A stretch of DNA of 64,000 bases from Mesorhizobium sp. SOD10 (GTDB lineage Bacteria; Pseudomonadota; Alphaproteobacteria; Rhizobiales; Rhizobiaceae), in the NCBI GenBank assembly GCA_000824805.1, contig CCNA01000001.1:62001-126000 (forward strand), written 5' to 3'. Below are positions 17,576 to 27,528 of this stretch, one piece after another. Positions within the stretch are counted from its first letter, which is position 1. The number at the start of each line of letters is the position of its first letter. Under the pieces are notes generated by a model. It did no database searches and was not told the origin of the DNA. It worked only from the letters and a program-made list of their open reading frames with translations. The translations under genes and the position numbers were made by a program.

Positions 17576-18513
17576 TGGCCGGACGCTCGATCGACATCTG
17601 CATCTGCACCTTCCGCCGGCCGGAGCTGGCCGACACGCTGCGCTCCATCGCCGCGCTGGAGAAGCCTAAGGGGTTGGAGATAGGCATCGTCATTGCCGAC
17701 AATGATGATGAACCCAGCGCGCAGAAGCTGGTGAAGGCCTTGGGCGAAGAGCTGAAGCTGCCGATCCGCTACCGCCACGCGCCGGCGCGGAACATCTCGA
17801 TCGCCCGCAACGCCTGCCTCGACGCCAGCGTTTCGGACTTCGTCGCCTTCATCGACGATGACGAGACGGCGTCGCCCTCCTGGCTGATCGAGTTGATGAC
17901 GACGGCCGACGCCACGGGCGCCGCGGCGGTGCTCGGTCCGGTGCGGGCGCATTACCGCCAGGACGCACCGGACTGGATGCGGAAGGGCGACTTCCATTCC
18001 ACCTTGCCGGTCTGGGTGCGCGGCGAGATCCGCACCGGTTACACCTGCAACGTCCTGCTCAGAACGGCCGATGCGAGCCTGCGCGGCCGGCGCTTCAGTC
18101 TGGCGCGCGGCCAGACCGGCGGCGAGGACACCGAATTCTTCGACGCGATGGTCAAGGCCGGCGGACGCATCGCCTTTGCGCCTGATGCCTTCGTCGACGA
18201 GGTCGTGCCGCGCGCCAGGGCCGCGTTCGACTGGCTGCGCCGCCGCCGCTTCCGCTTCGGCCAGACGCATGGCCACCTGATCGGGCGCGGCGCCGGCGGC
18301 ATGCGCCGTGCCGGCCAGGTCGGGCTTGCTTCCGCCAAGGCCGCCTACTGTTTCGGCATGGCGATTTTGACCGCGATCAGTCCGGTGCGACGGAACCGCA
18401 GCGTGTTGCGTGGCATTATGCACGTTGGCGTCGTCAGCGGTTTGGTAGGTGTCCGTGAAATCCGCCAATACGGCCTCACGTCGCCAGAACAAGGGAACAA
18501 GCGTGCAGCCTGA
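17575..18513 (+). CDS. exoM: succinoglycan glycosyltransferase ExoM
   Basis: A 312-residue GT2 enzyme: DICICTFRRPELADTL, VIADNDDEPSAQ, FIDDDETASP as the metal site, and GGEDTEFFDAM as the catalytic-base block. ExoM of S. meliloti (309 residues) adds a beta-1,4-glucose. The start ATG shares its A with the exoA stop. The last 11 bases overlap the preferred exoO start. Confidence 0.92.
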   Translation: MAGRSIDICICTFRRPELADTLRSIAALEKPKGLEIGIVIADNDDEPSAQKLVKALGEELKLPIRYRHAPARNISIARNACLDASVSDFVAFIDDDETASPSWLIELMTTADATGAAAVLGPVRAHYRQDAPDWMRKGDFHSTLPVWVRGEIRTGYTCNVLLRTADASLRGRRFSLARGQTGGEDTEFFDAMVKAGGRIAFAPDAFVDEVVPRARAAFDWLRRRRFRFGQTHGHLIGRGAGGMRRAGQVGLASAKAAYCFGMAILTAISPVRRNRSVLRGIMHVGVVSGLVGVREIRQYGLTSPEQGNKRAA

Positions 18514-19489
18514 CGTCAGCTTCGTCATCGCCGCCTACAATGCGGAGGCCACTCTCGACCGCGCCATCGCCGGCGCGATCGCCCAACTTGGCGTGACCGT
18601 CGAGGTCATCGTCGTCGACGACCAGTCGCGCGACGGCACGCTGGATGTGGCGCGCGCCTATCCGCAAGATATCGTCAGGGTGGTGGCGCTGCCCGCCAAT
18701 CGCGGCCCGGGCGGCGCCCGCAATGCCGGCCTCGACCTTGCGCGTGGCCGCTGGGTGGCGGTGCTCGATTCCGACGATGCGGTTCTTCCCGACCGCCTGG
18801 CCACGATGATCTCCCGCGCCGAAGCGGCGGTCGCCCAGATTGCGGTCGACAATGTGCAGGTCGTGCGCGAGGACGGCACCCCCGACGACACCATGTTCCC
18901 GGCCGGCTATCTCGAAGGCCTGCGCGAAATCTCGCTGGCCGACTATATCGACGGCAATCTGGTCTTCGAATCGCGCTTCAATCTCGGCTATCTCAAGCCG
19001 ATCTTCCAGCGCCGCTTCCTCGACGACAATAGGCTGCGCTACGACGAGAAGCTGCGCATCGGCGAGGACTACATTCTCCTGGCCAGCGCGCTGGCCAGCG
19101 GCGGCCGCTGCGTCGTCGAGCCGACCGTCGGCTATGTCTATCACATCCGCACCGGCTCGATCTCACGGGTGCTCGAATTACATCACGTCGAGGCGATGAC
19201 GCGCGCCGACGCCGCCTTCGCGGCGGCATATCCCATGGACAGCAGCGCAAAGGCGGCCTTCGCCAGGCGTGGCCGCAGCCTGCGCAAGGCGGCGTCGTTC
19301 CTGTCCCTGGTTCAGCACATCAAGGCGCGCGCGCCGCTCAAGGCGATCGGCGCGGCGCTCAGGGATCCGGCCGCGATCGGGCATATGAGCATGCCCATCG
19401 CGATCCGGCTGAGAAGGGTTGCGGCGCAGTTTCGCCGTGGGGGCGGGGAGATGAAGCATGCGGGCGATTTGATAGCCGGCGACAGATAG
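18503..19489 (+). CDS. exoO: succinoglycan glycosyltransferase ExoO
   Basis: A 328-residue GT2 enzyme: [39 protein letters not shown], and the [13 protein letters not shown] block. ExoO adds a beta-1,6-glucose that begins the succinoglycan side chain in S. meliloti. The GTG at 18503 is preferred because AAGGGA is 6-7 bases upstream; GTG 18449 is also open in frame. It overlaps exoM. The gene at 1530-2570 is a paralogue. Confidence 0.92.
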   Translation: MQPDVSFVIAAYNAEATLDRAIAGAIAQLGVTVEVIVVDDQSRDGTLDVARAYPQDIVRVVALPANRGPGGARNAGLDLARGRWVAVLDSDDAVLPDRLATMISRAEAAVAQIAVDNVQVVREDGTPDDTMFPAGYLEGLREISLADYIDGNLVFESRFNLGYLKPIFQRRFLDDNRLRYDEKLRIGEDYILLASALASGGRCVVEPTVGYVYHIRTGSISRVLELHHVEAMTRADAAFAAAYPMDSSAKAAFARRGRSLRKAASFLSLVQHIKARAPLKAIGAALRDPAAIGHMSMPIAIRLRRVAAQFRRGGGEMKHAGDLIAGDR

Positions 19490-19518
19490 AAATTTTTTTC
19501 TCGCAGAAGGAAGACCAG

Positions 19519-20415
19519 ATGCAGAAAGTCAGGAAGGCAGTCATCCCGGTGGCGGGGCTCGGAACGCGGTTTCTGCCGGCGACCAAGTCGATGCCGAAGG
19601 AAATGCTGCCCGTCGTCGACAAGCCTGTCGTGCAATATGCCGTTGACGAGGCGTTTGAGGCCGGCATCGAGCACATCGTCTTCGTCACCGGCCGCAACAA
19701 GGCGGTCATCGAAGACTATTTCGACCTGCACCCTGAACTGATCGGCACGCTGGAGCAGACCGGCAAGAAGGCGCAGCTCGAATCGCTGGAAAGCCTGCTG
19801 CCCGTCGCCGGCGCCACCTCCTTCATTCGCCAGCAGTCGCCGCAGGGCCTCGGCCACGCCGTCTGGTGCGCGCGCGACGTGATCGGCAATGAGCCCTTCG
19901 CACTGCTGCTTCCCGACATGGTGTCCTTCGGCGCGCGCGGCTGCCTTGCCGAGACGGTCGATCTCTATAAGCGTACAGGCGGCAATGTGATCGCCGTCGA
20001 GCGCTGCGACCCCTCCGAAACCAGCAAATACGGAATTGTCGGCCGCGGCGCCGAGGTGGCATCTGGCTTCGAAGTGACGGCGATGGTCGAAAAGCCGGCG
20101 CCCGCCAACGCGCCGTCGAATTTCTACATCAACGGCCGCTACGTCCTGCAGCCGGAGATCTTTGCGCTGCTCGGCAACCAGCAGCGCGGCGCCGGCAACG
20201 AGATCCAGCTCACCGACGCCATGGTGCGCCTGGCTCAGAGCCAGCCTTTCTATGCCCAGCCTTTCGATGGCCGCATGTTCGACTGCGGCTCCAAGGAGGG
20301 CTTCATCGAGGCGACCATCGCCTTCGCGCTCTCGCGCGACGACATGAAGGGCCCTGTCTTCGAGATGCTGCAGCAATTTGTCCGGTCGCATGAGCGCCGG
20401 GAAGTAGCCGCATAA
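19519..20415 (+). CDS. exoN: UTP-glucose-1-phosphate uridylyltransferase
   Basis: A 298-residue GalU/ExoN enzyme that makes UDP-glucose from UTP and glucose-1-phosphate. The N-terminal nucleotide-binding signature is [19 protein letters not shown], and VEKP and [10 protein letters not shown] blocks are in place. AAGGAAG lies 6 bases before the ATG. UDP-glucose feeds both the glycosyltransferases here and the UDP-glucose dehydrogenase at 4214. Confidence 0.95.
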   Translation: MQKVRKAVIPVAGLGTRFLPATKSMPKEMLPVVDKPVVQYAVDEAFEAGIEHIVFVTGRNKAVIEDYFDLHPELIGTLEQTGKKAQLESLESLLPVAGATSFIRQQSPQGLGHAVWCARDVIGNEPFALLLPDMVSFGARGCLAETVDLYKRTGGNVIAVERCDPSETSKYGIVGRGAEVASGFEVTAMVEKPAPANAPSNFYINGRYVLQPEIFALLGNQQRGAGNEIQLTDAMVRLAQSQPFYAQPFDGRMFDCGSKEGFIEATIAFALSRDDMKGPVFEMLQQFVRSHERREVAA

Positions 20416-20582
20416 TGCCCATCTTTCGGGTGCATATGCGGTTTCGCGATGGCGCGACAGCCACTCAAGCGCCCGGGCCTGCCGGCCCGGCGCATCCTGG
20501 CAACAACGTTGCGCGGTCTTTTCTGGTCACGACGCCGATCTACCAAGGCCGATAGCGCCTGCAACCTGGAATTGGACCGAAT

Positions 20583-22964
20583 ATGAACTATGCCAACTTT
20601 CCTCTCGACAAGAGGATGCCGTTGCCCAGCACCGATCAGGAAAAGGGTGAAGACTTCATCGATGTCGAGCGTCTGCTTGGCATGGCCGCCCGACAGGCCA
20701 AGGTCGTGGCGGTCTGCGCCGTCATCGGCTTGTTCCTAGGCGTGATCTATCTGCAGACCACGCCCAAGCAATATATGTCCGTGGCGAGCGTGCTGATCGA
20801 CGAGGGCCTGAACAAGGTCGTCGACGACATTTCGGCGGCGTCGCAAACCGTTCAGACTGACGCTTCCTTTCTCAGCCAGGTCGAGATTCTCACCTCCGCA
20901 CGCCTGGCATCGGTGGTGGTCGACAAGCTGAAGCTCGATCAGAACGACGCTTTCATGAACCCGCCCCAATCGGCGCTGGCCAAGGGCATCGGCTTCCTGC
21001 GTGGTGTGGTCGGCTATTTCCGCGGCAGCTCGGCCGATGACATCCCCGGCATGCAGAATGTCGACGAGGCGACGCGGCAGGCCATGATCAAGACGGCGCG
21101 CCACGACTATGCCGTGCTGAAGCTGCAGAGCGAGGTGCTGGCGCAGCGCAACGGCCGCAGCTACGTGCTCTCCATCGGCTACCAGGCGCCGGATCCCGCT
21201 CTCGCCACGGCCATCACCAAGGCCTATGCCGACGCCTATCTGGCGGACCAGCTCAACGCCAGCTTCGACGCCACCGAGCGCGCGGCCTTGTGGCTGCAGG
21301 GCCGGCTCACCGAGTTGCGCGAAAGCTCGCAGCAAGCCGCGATGGCGGTCGAGAAATTCAGGGCCGAACATGGGCTCTCCGCCAACAGCGACGGTCAGTT
21401 GCTGAGCGACAAGCAACTCGCCGACCTCAACGCGCAGCTCATCGTCGCCCAGGCCGATACGGCCAGGGCCAGCGCCCGCTACCAGCAATACAAGGCGATC
21501 GTCGACAGCGGCTCCGAAAGCGCCTTCAACGATTCGGCCATCGGCGCCGACCAGCCGAGCAGCTCGGTCATCATCGCGCTCAAGACCCGCTATCTGGCCA
21601 TTGCCAAGCGCCTGCAGGACGTCGAGACCAATTTCGGCAAGGATCATCCGCAGGCGGTCGCGCTGACCAAGGAAAAGGCCGACGTCTCGGCGCAGATCTT
21701 CGGGCAGTTGAAGCAGCTCACCGAAAGCTACCGCAACGACTTCCAAGTGGCGCAGGCGCGCGAGCAGGCGCTGCGCGACAAGATCTCCACCGCCGCCGGC
21801 AAGAGCTCGATCGACAACCAGTCGCAGGTGAAGCTCAAGGAGCTCGACCAGCAGGCGCAGGCGCTGACGACGCTCTACCAGACCTTCCTCAGCCGTTACG
21901 AGGAAGCATCGCAGCAGCAGTCCTTCCCGGTCGGTAAGGTTCGCATCATATCCGACGCGACGATGCCGCTCGCGGCCTCCAGCCCCCGCACCTTGCGCGT
22001 GCTGGCGCTGTCGCTCGTGCTTGGCCTGATGCTTGGAGCCGGCTTCGGCGGCCTCAACGAGTTCAACGAGCGCTTCTTCAGGACGGGCGAGGACGTTCGT
22101 GACCGGGTCGGTCTGAAATTCCTCGGCTATCTGCCGACGATCGGCGGCGGCAAGGCCAAGGATTCCAAGCCCGACGACCTGCCGGCCGACGGCAAGGTGG
22201 CGAGCCTTTCCGCGGCGGAGAGACGGGCGCGCATGCGTGTCAGCATCGACGCCCCGGCATCGATGTTCGCCGAGACGCTGCGCAACGCCAAGATCGCCTT
22301 CGATGTCGTGATGGAAGACCGCGGCAGCCGCGTGATCGGCGTCATTTCGGTGCTGCCCGGGGAGGGCAAATCGACGGTGGCCGCGAATCTCGCCGGCCTG
22401 CTCGCCGCCAACGGCGCCAAGACCTTGCTCATTGACGGCGACCTGCGCAATCCGGGCTTGAGCCGCAGTCTCGGCATGGAGACCGAGCAGGGTCTGATGG
22501 AAGCGGTGGTCAACGGCCAGACCTGGCAGTCGGTCGGCAAGGTCGACCGTCAGACGAAGCTGGCGATCATCCCCGCCGTGCTGCGCGGCCAGTTCTCGCA
22601 CACCAGCGAGCTTCTGGGCTCGGCCGGCATGCGCCGCTTCATCGAGAACGCCAAGGAGACGTTCGAATACATCATCGTCGACTTGCCGCCGCTCGGCCCC
22701 GTCGTCGACGCCAAGGCCTTCGCGCCGCTGGTCGATGGCTTCGTGCTGGTCACCGAATGGGGCCGCACGCCGCGCAACATGGTGCGCTCGATGCTGGAAT
22801 CCGAGCCATATATCGCCAACAAGGTGATCGGCGCGGTGCTCAACAAGGTCGATCTGAAGAAGCTGGCCAAATACGGCTCGCTCGGCGGTTCGGAAAGGTT
22901 CTTCGACCGCTACTCGACCTACTATCTGGAAAAATCCGAGCAGCGCCCCAAGCAGGCAGCCTGA
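20583..22964 (+). CDS. exoP: polysaccharide co-polymerase / BY-kinase ExoP
   Basis: A 793-residue inner-membrane chain-length regulator fused to a bacterial tyrosine autokinase. A Wzz-type region is bounded by helices at about residues 37-57 and 465-485, with long periplasmic coiled coils between. The cytoplasmic kinase follows: Walker A PGEGKST near 587, Walker A' TLLIDGDLRNPG near 616, and Walker B YIIVDLPP near 698. A short tyrosine cluster (YSTYY) near residue 778 is the likely autophosphorylation site. In S. meliloti ExoP controls succinoglycan chain length together with ExoQ and ExoT. It is the last gene of the exoLAMONP run, after a 167-base gap. Confidence 0.95.
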   Translation: MNYANFPLDKRMPLPSTDQEKGEDFIDVERLLGMAARQAKVVAVCAVIGLFLGVIYLQTTPKQYMSVASVLIDEGLNKVVDDISAASQTVQTDASFLSQVEILTSARLASVVVDKLKLDQNDAFMNPPQSALAKGIGFLRGVVGYFRGSSADDIPGMQNVDEATRQAMIKTARHDYAVLKLQSEVLAQRNGRSYVLSIGYQAPDPALATAITKAYADAYLADQLNASFDATERAALWLQGRLTELRESSQQAAMAVEKFRAEHGLSANSDGQLLSDKQLADLNAQLIVAQADTARASARYQQYKAIVDSGSESAFNDSAIGADQPSSSVIIALKTRYLAIAKRLQDVETNFGKDHPQAVALTKEKADVSAQIFGQLKQLTESYRNDFQVAQAREQALRDKISTAAGKSSIDNQSQVKLKELDQQAQALTTLYQTFLSRYEEASQQQSFPVGKVRIISDATMPLAASSPRTLRVLALSLVLGLMLGAGFGGLNEFNERFFRTGEDVRDRVGLKFLGYLPTIGGGKAKDSKPDDLPADGKVASLSAAERRARMRVSIDAPASMFAETLRNAKIAFDVVMEDRGSRVIGVISVLPGEGKSTVAANLAGLLAANGAKTLLIDGDLRNPGLSRSLGMETEQGLMEAVVNGQTWQSVGKVDRQTKLAIIPAVLRGQFSHTSELLGSAGMRRFIENAKETFEYIIVDLPPLGPVVDAKAFAPLVDGFVLVTEWGRTPRNMVRSMLESEPYIANKVIGAVLNKVDLKKLAKYGSLGGSERFFDRYSTYYLEKSEQRPKQAA

Positions 22965-23399
22965 AGCGGGTTTCGGTCATATGAAAGGCGAACTGCTCCG
23001 CATCTTGATGCCGTAGACATCCCTTAGCCGTCTGCAGGCGCTTGCGGACCTTTGTGGTTAGCCGGAAGGCCCATCCCTTCGTCATCCTCGGGCTTGACCC
23101 GAGGATCCATGCCGTGACCGTCGCCGTAGAGTGCGAGGGTCCAGAATTCTGCGCCGCTGGCGCCGCCTCGGCGTAACGGCATGGATTCCAGGGTCTGCGC
23201 GCGTCGCTTCGCTCCTTGCTCCGCCCTGGAATGACGATCGGAGGGAAGCTGCAGCCAATCTCCAAGGCTGGCGCTTGCCTTCGTAATGACGACGTCGGCA
23301 AGGCTTAGGGCCACTCTCCAGGGTTGGCAATAGTCGGCTCAGACGATAGGTGTCGCCCTGTCGCCATGTCTCCGACCCGCCAAGTCTTGCCGAACCGCC
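22965..23399. repeat. intergenic region with nested palindromic repeat
   Basis: No gene is supported in these 435 bases. CCTCGGG (23086-23092) pairs with CCCGAGG (23098-23104), and GGATCCATGCCGT (23103-23115) pairs with ACGGCATGGATTCC (23176-23189). This nested dyad is of the interspersed repeat type common in Mesorhizobium intergenic DNA. It may end the exoP transcript. Confidence 0.65.
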
Positions 23400-24170
23400 C
23401 TAATCTTGTGAGGACAGCAACCGGCCGTATTTGCCGACGATCCTGAGAGCGGTCAGCCGTCCGGTTTGAAAGGCGCCGGTGTCGATGTCGAGCCGACGTC
23501 CGTCGAGCGTCGGAACGTCAACGATCGTGTGCCCGTGCACCACCCAGCGGTCGAGGCGATGCGCAGCCTGGAAGAATTCCTCGCGGATGTTGAGCAGGTC
23601 GCCCTCGTCCTGCGCCTCGAGCGCGATGCCGGGCCGGATGCCGGCATGCACGAAGACGAATTGGTCGGAGCAGATCATCGCCGGCAGCGTGCGCAGGAAG
23701 TCGACATGGCCGGCTGGGATGGCCTCGCGTATGCGTGCATCCGCCTCCTCGCTCGAACCGTAGAGGGTTATCAGGCGGTCAGGGTCGACGCCGTAGGAGA
23801 ACAGGGTCTCGCGGCCGCCATAGCCGAGCCAGGTTTCGCGCGAGAGATGACCGTCCAGATAGAGCAGCAGCGCGACCTCATGGTTCCCCGCGAGGCAGAT
23901 GCGTTGGAAGCCCTTCGGCGGCGGCGCCATGAGATGGTCGATCACGCGCCGCGAATGCGGCCCGCGGTCGATATAGTCGCCCAGCATGATGATGATCTTG
24001 CGGCCGCGGAACCGTTGCGCATCGCGCTGGATTTTTCCTTCCAGCGCGCGCAGCTCCTCATGGCAGCCATGCACGTCGCCGATCGCGTAGACGACGGTGT
24101 CGCGCATGTCCATGACAAGGCGCTCGCGCGGCGCGGGTCGAGGGCGTCTCGATCTTTGGAAAAGGTTCAC
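23400..24170 (-). CDS. serine/threonine-type metallophosphoesterase
   Basis: A calcineurin-like phosphatase of about 256 residues with the full metal-site set: AIGDVHG, LGDYIDRGPHS, LAGNHE and a later WVVHGHT. Such PPP-family enzymes remove phosphate from proteins or act on dinucleotide polyphosphates. The start is uncertain: the GTG at 24170 keeps a basic RSRRPRPAPRERL segment before the domain, while the ATG at 24113 gives 237 residues. It lies next to exoP, a tyrosine autokinase, but the PPP signature does not itself suggest tyrosine phosphatase activity. Confidence 0.85.
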   Translation of the reverse strand: MNLFQRSRRPRPAPRERLVMDMRDTVVYAIGDVHGCHEELRALEGKIQRDAQRFRGRKIIIMLGDYIDRGPHSRRVIDHLMAPPPKGFQRICLAGNHEVALLLYLDGHLSRETWLGYGGRETLFSYGVDPDRLITLYGSSEEADARIREAIPAGHVDFLRTLPAMICSDQFVFVHAGIRPGIALEAQDEGDLLNIREEFFQAAHRLDRWVVHGHTIVDVPTLDGRRLDIDTGAFQTGRLTALRIVGKYGRLLSSQD

Positions 24171-24263
24171 GAATTGAGGCTCGGCGGCTTGCAATGATCT
24201 GCGCCTCGATATCATGCCGAATGCAAACAATTCCACACCGGCGCGCGATCGGCAGTCGCGTCG

Positions 24264-25343
24264 TCAGGCGGCCTTCAACCGATAACGGAACAGCGTGTGG
24301 TCGAAGAGCAGCCGGATGCGCGGCTCGGCCTCCGCCGCAATTAGCCAACTCACCGCGATCATGGCGGCGCCGACAATGGGAATAGCGGCCAGATAGGCCA
24401 TACCGGCGCGCATCAGGGCGCCGAGCATCGCCGCGCCGACGACATCGTGGATCAGATAGAGCGGATAGGTCATCAGCCCGATCCGCCGCCAGCCGCCCCA
24501 GGAAAGGTCGAGCTGCAGCGACCATGCCATCAGCGCGACAGCCGCCAGGAAAACGGCGATCGGCGTTGCGTAAGGCATGGCGGCTCCGACCTTGATGGCG
24601 TGCACGTCGACCGAGCTCGCGATCTGCAGCGCGCCCGCGAACAGGAACAGGGCCGTGAAGGCGAGGCGAGGCATGGTCAGCGCCTTGAAGCGCATCAGCC
24701 ACAAAAGCACGCCGACGGCGAAGAATGCGCCGTGATGCACCAGTGTTAGCTGCAGCCAGCGGATCTCGGCGAGATCGGTCCAGCCGAAGGCGAAATAGGC
24801 GCACCAGAACAGCGTGCTGACCAGGCCGATGACGATGGCGACCGGTTCCATCAGGTCGAAGCGGCCGAGCCGCAGCAGGACCCAGACGATGGCATAGAAG
24901 GCGATCTCGATGCCGAGCGTCCAGTAGACGCTGTCCACCCATGGCTCGAAGGGCACGAACATCCCGGTGCGCACGAGACGGATCACGGCATCCGTCGGCC
25001 AGGAGAGGCCGACCATGAACAGGACGATCGCGGAGATCGGCGCGCAGATCCAGACCGCCGGCACCAGCCGCCGGAAGCGCGCTTCGAAGAATTTCAGCGG
25101 CGTCGCGTTCTCGGCGCTGAAGGCGATGACGAAGCCGCTGATGACGAAGAACACCTGCACGCCGACCCAGCCGGAGCCGGCAAAGGCCATCGCAGGATGC
25201 GGCGGGATGCCGCCGGTGGCGCGTGCCGAAATGCCGTCGGGGAAAGCCCAGACCCAGAAGCCATAGTGATAGAACATCACCATGACGGCAGCCAGGAAAC
25301 GCAGGATGTCGATGCCGCCGAATGTCGTCTTTTGCTGAGCCAT
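24264..25343 (-). CDS. acyltransferase 3 family protein (ExoZ/ExoH-like)
   Basis: A 359-residue membrane protein with about ten helices. The N-terminal FGGIDILRFLAAVMVMFYHY carries the Arg-x10-His arrangement of acyltransferase 3 enzymes, and FFVISGFVI follows. Family members in S. meliloti (ExoZ, ExoH) put acetyl or succinyl groups on EPS sugars; a similar decoration role is likely here. The ATG ending at 25343 matches the conserved start. Copy D of the 17-bp palindrome lies 42 bases upstream, tying the gene to the EPS cluster. Confidence 0.87.
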   Translation of the reverse strand: MAQQKTTFGGIDILRFLAAVMVMFYHYGFWVWAFPDGISARATGGIPPHPAMAFAGSGWVGVQVFFVISGFVIAFSAENATPLKFFEARFRRLVPAVWICAPISAIVLFMVGLSWPTDAVIRLVRTGMFVPFEPWVDSVYWTLGIEIAFYAIVWVLLRLGRFDLMEPVAIVIGLVSTLFWCAYFAFGWTDLAEIRWLQLTLVHHGAFFAVGVLLWLMRFKALTMPRLAFTALFLFAGALQIASSVDVHAIKVGAAMPYATPIAVFLAAVALMAWSLQLDLSWGGWRRIGLMTYPLYLIHDVVGAAMLGALMRAGMAYLAAIPIVGAAMIAVSWLIAAEAEPRIRLLFDHTLFRYRLKAA

Positions 25344-25385
25344 GCCGTGCTTCGGTATGGCCCCCCATGCAAACTTTAAAGTCTG

Positions 25386-25402
25386 TTGCTGCATTGCACA
25401 AC
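25386..25402 (-). promoter_or_regulatory. 17-bp palindrome, copy D (putative operator)
   Basis: On the minus strand this reads TTGTGCAATGCAGCAA. The right half (GCAATGCAGCAA) is identical to copies A and B; the left arm has a two-base shift. It lies just upstream of the acyltransferase gene on the coding strand. Confidence 0.5.
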
Positions 25403-25464
25403 AAACGATTGCGGTGCGGGACAAATTAGTGAATCCGTCCTTAACGCGGCCGTCTGCCGGGCAG

Positions 25465-27372
25465 CTACAACCCGATGCCGCGTCCCTTCAGCGCCGCCAC
25501 GATCTCGTCGAGGATCACGGGATCGTCGATGGTCGCCGGCATCGTCCATTCCTCCTTGTCGGCGATCTTTTGCATCGTGCCGCGCAGGATCTTGCCGGAA
25601 CGGGTCTTGGGCAGCCGCTTGATCGTCACCACAGTCTTGAACGCGGCGACCGGGCCGATCCGCTCGCGCACCAGCCCCACCACCTCGCTTTCGATCGCAC
25701 CGCTATCGCGCGACACGCCGGCATTGAGCACGACGAAGCCGAGCGGCACCTGGCCTTTCATGGGATCGGCAATGCCGACGACCGCGCATTCGGCGACGTC
25801 GGGGTGGGCCGCCAGCACCTCTTCCATGGCGCCGGTCGAGAGCCGGTGGCCGGCGACGTTGATGATATCGTCGGTGCGGGCCATCACATAGAGATAGCCA
25901 TCCTCGTCCATCATGCCGGCGTCGGCTGTCTTGTAGTAGCCCGGGAACTCTTCCAGATAGGCCTGGCGGAAGCGGGCATCGGCATTCCACAGCGTCGGCA
26001 GGCATCCGGCCGGCAGCGGCAGCTTCACCACGACATTGCCGAGCGTGCCGCGCGCCACCTCTTGCCCGGCATCGTCGAGGATGCGAATGTCGTAGCCCGG
26101 CATCGGCACGCCGGGCGAGCCGTATTTCACCGGCAAAAGACCCAGTCCCGCCGGGTTGATCGTCATCGGCGAGCCGGTCTCGGTCTGCCACCAATGGTCG
26201 ACGACCGGACGGTCGAGCTTCTGCTCCGCCCATTTGATGGTTTCGGGATCGGCGCGCTCGCCGGCGAGGAACAAAGTGCGGAATTTCGACAAATCGTATT
26301 TCGGCACGAACTCGCCCTTGGGATCCTGGCCCTTGATGGCGCGGAAGGCAGTCGGCGCGGTGAACAGCGCCACGACGCCATGCTGCGAGATCACCCGCCA
26401 GTAGGTGCCGGCATCCGGCGTGCCGATCGGCTTGCCTTCGAAGAGCACGCTCGTGCAGCCATGCAAAAGCGGTCCGTAGACGATGTAGGAATGGCCGACC
26501 ACCCAGCCGACATCGGAAGCCGCCCAGAACACTTCGCCGGGCTTCACGCCGAACTCGTTGTCCATGGTCCATTTCAACGCGACCATATGGCCGCCATTGT
26601 CGCGCACGATGCCCTTCGGCTGGCCGGTCGTGCCGGAGGTGTAGATGATGTAAAGCGGGTCGGTGGCGAGCACCGGCACGCAATCGACATTGGCGCCGGC
26701 AGCCCGCTCGCGGGCAACTGCATCCGCATAGTCGAAGTCGTAATTGTCCTTCATGTCGCAGCGCAGCTGCTCGCGTTGCAGGATCAGGCAGGTGTCGGGC
26801 TTGTGCTTCGACATCTCGATCGCCTTGTCGAGCAGCGGCTTGTAGGCGACCACGCGTCCAGGCTCCAGACCGCAGGATGCGGAGATGATCAGCTTCGGCT
26901 TGGCATCGTCGATGCGGGTGGCAAGCTCATGCGAGGCGAAGCCGCCAAACACCACCGAATGCACGGCGCCCAGCCTCGCCGAGGCGAGCATGGCGATGGC
27001 CGCTTCCGCCACCATCGGCATATAGATGATGACGCGGTCGCCCTTGCCGACGCCGCGATGCCTCATCACCGAAGCCAGCGCGACGACCTCGCGCTTCAAT
27101 TCGGCATAGGTGAATGTCCGGATCGTGCCGGTGATCGCGCTGTCATGGATCAGGGCCAGCTGGTCGGCGCGGCCGCCGGCGACATGGCGGTCGATTGCGT
27201 TGTAGCAGGTGTTGCAGGAGGCGCCGACGAACCAGCGGCCATAGACGCCCTGCGTCGGGTCGAAGACCTTGTCGGCCGGCCTGTACCAGTCGATCGCCTT
27301 GGCCGCCTCGGCCCAGAACCCTATGGGGTCGCGTTTCCAGTCCTCATAGACTTCGTGATAGCGTGAGGCCAT
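25465..27372 (-). CDS. prpE: propionyl-CoA synthetase
   Basis: A 635-residue AMP-forming acyl-CoA synthetase. The ATP loop is YTSGTTGQPKG, WWQTETGSP lies mid-protein, and KTRSGKILRGT holds the catalytic, acetylation-prone lysine. The start region (ASRYHEVYEDWKRDP) and overall length fit PrpE rather than acetyl-CoA synthetase. It activates propionate (and perhaps acetate) for the methylmalonyl or methylcitrate route. ATG 27372 has GGGGAGGAAG just upstream; an ATG at 27411 is less likely. It is transcribed away from the downstream PqqD set. Confidence 0.92.
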   Translation of the reverse strand: MASRYHEVYEDWKRDPIGFWAEAAKAIDWYRPADKVFDPTQGVYGRWFVGASCNTCYNAIDRHVAGGRADQLALIHDSAITGTIRTFTYAELKREVVALASVMRHRGVGKGDRVIIYMPMVAEAAIAMLASARLGAVHSVVFGGFASHELATRIDDAKPKLIISASCGLEPGRVVAYKPLLDKAIEMSKHKPDTCLILQREQLRCDMKDNYDFDYADAVARERAAGANVDCVPVLATDPLYIIYTSGTTGQPKGIVRDNGGHMVALKWTMDNEFGVKPGEVFWAASDVGWVVGHSYIVYGPLLHGCTSVLFEGKPIGTPDAGTYWRVISQHGVVALFTAPTAFRAIKGQDPKGEFVPKYDLSKFRTLFLAGERADPETIKWAEQKLDRPVVDHWWQTETGSPMTINPAGLGLLPVKYGSPGVPMPGYDIRILDDAGQEVARGTLGNVVVKLPLPAGCLPTLWNADARFRQAYLEEFPGYYKTADAGMMDEDGYLYVMARTDDIINVAGHRLSTGAMEEVLAAHPDVAECAVVGIADPMKGQVPLGFVVLNAGVSRDSGAIESEVVGLVRERIGPVAAFKTVVTIKRLPKTRSGKILRGTMQKIADKEEWTMPATIDDPVILDEIVAALKGRGIGL

Positions 27373-27528
27373 GTAGTCTTCCTCCCCAGGAACGTTTTGC
27401 CGCCCTGCCATAGACTAAGCCGCCCGTAGCGGCCATGTCTTCCTGCATTTTGGTCGACATGCCGGCAAACGTTTCTGTTCGGCGCCTCCGGTGGAGACGT
27501 CGCTGTCACTGTCCGTGATCTAGCCGGC

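Noticed and set aside
20736..22601. A 621-codon minus-strand frame opposite exoP
   Set aside because: The exoP frame has all kinase motifs; the antisense product is low-complexity and unlike any known protein.
22965..23399. Short frames of 75-150 codons between exoP and the phosphatase
   Set aside because: They lie inside palindromic repeat DNA and have no protein-like features.
25342..27366. A 674-codon plus-strand frame opposite prpE
   Set aside because: Purely antisense to a complete acyl-CoA synthetase; rich in His, Arg and Asp with no domain.
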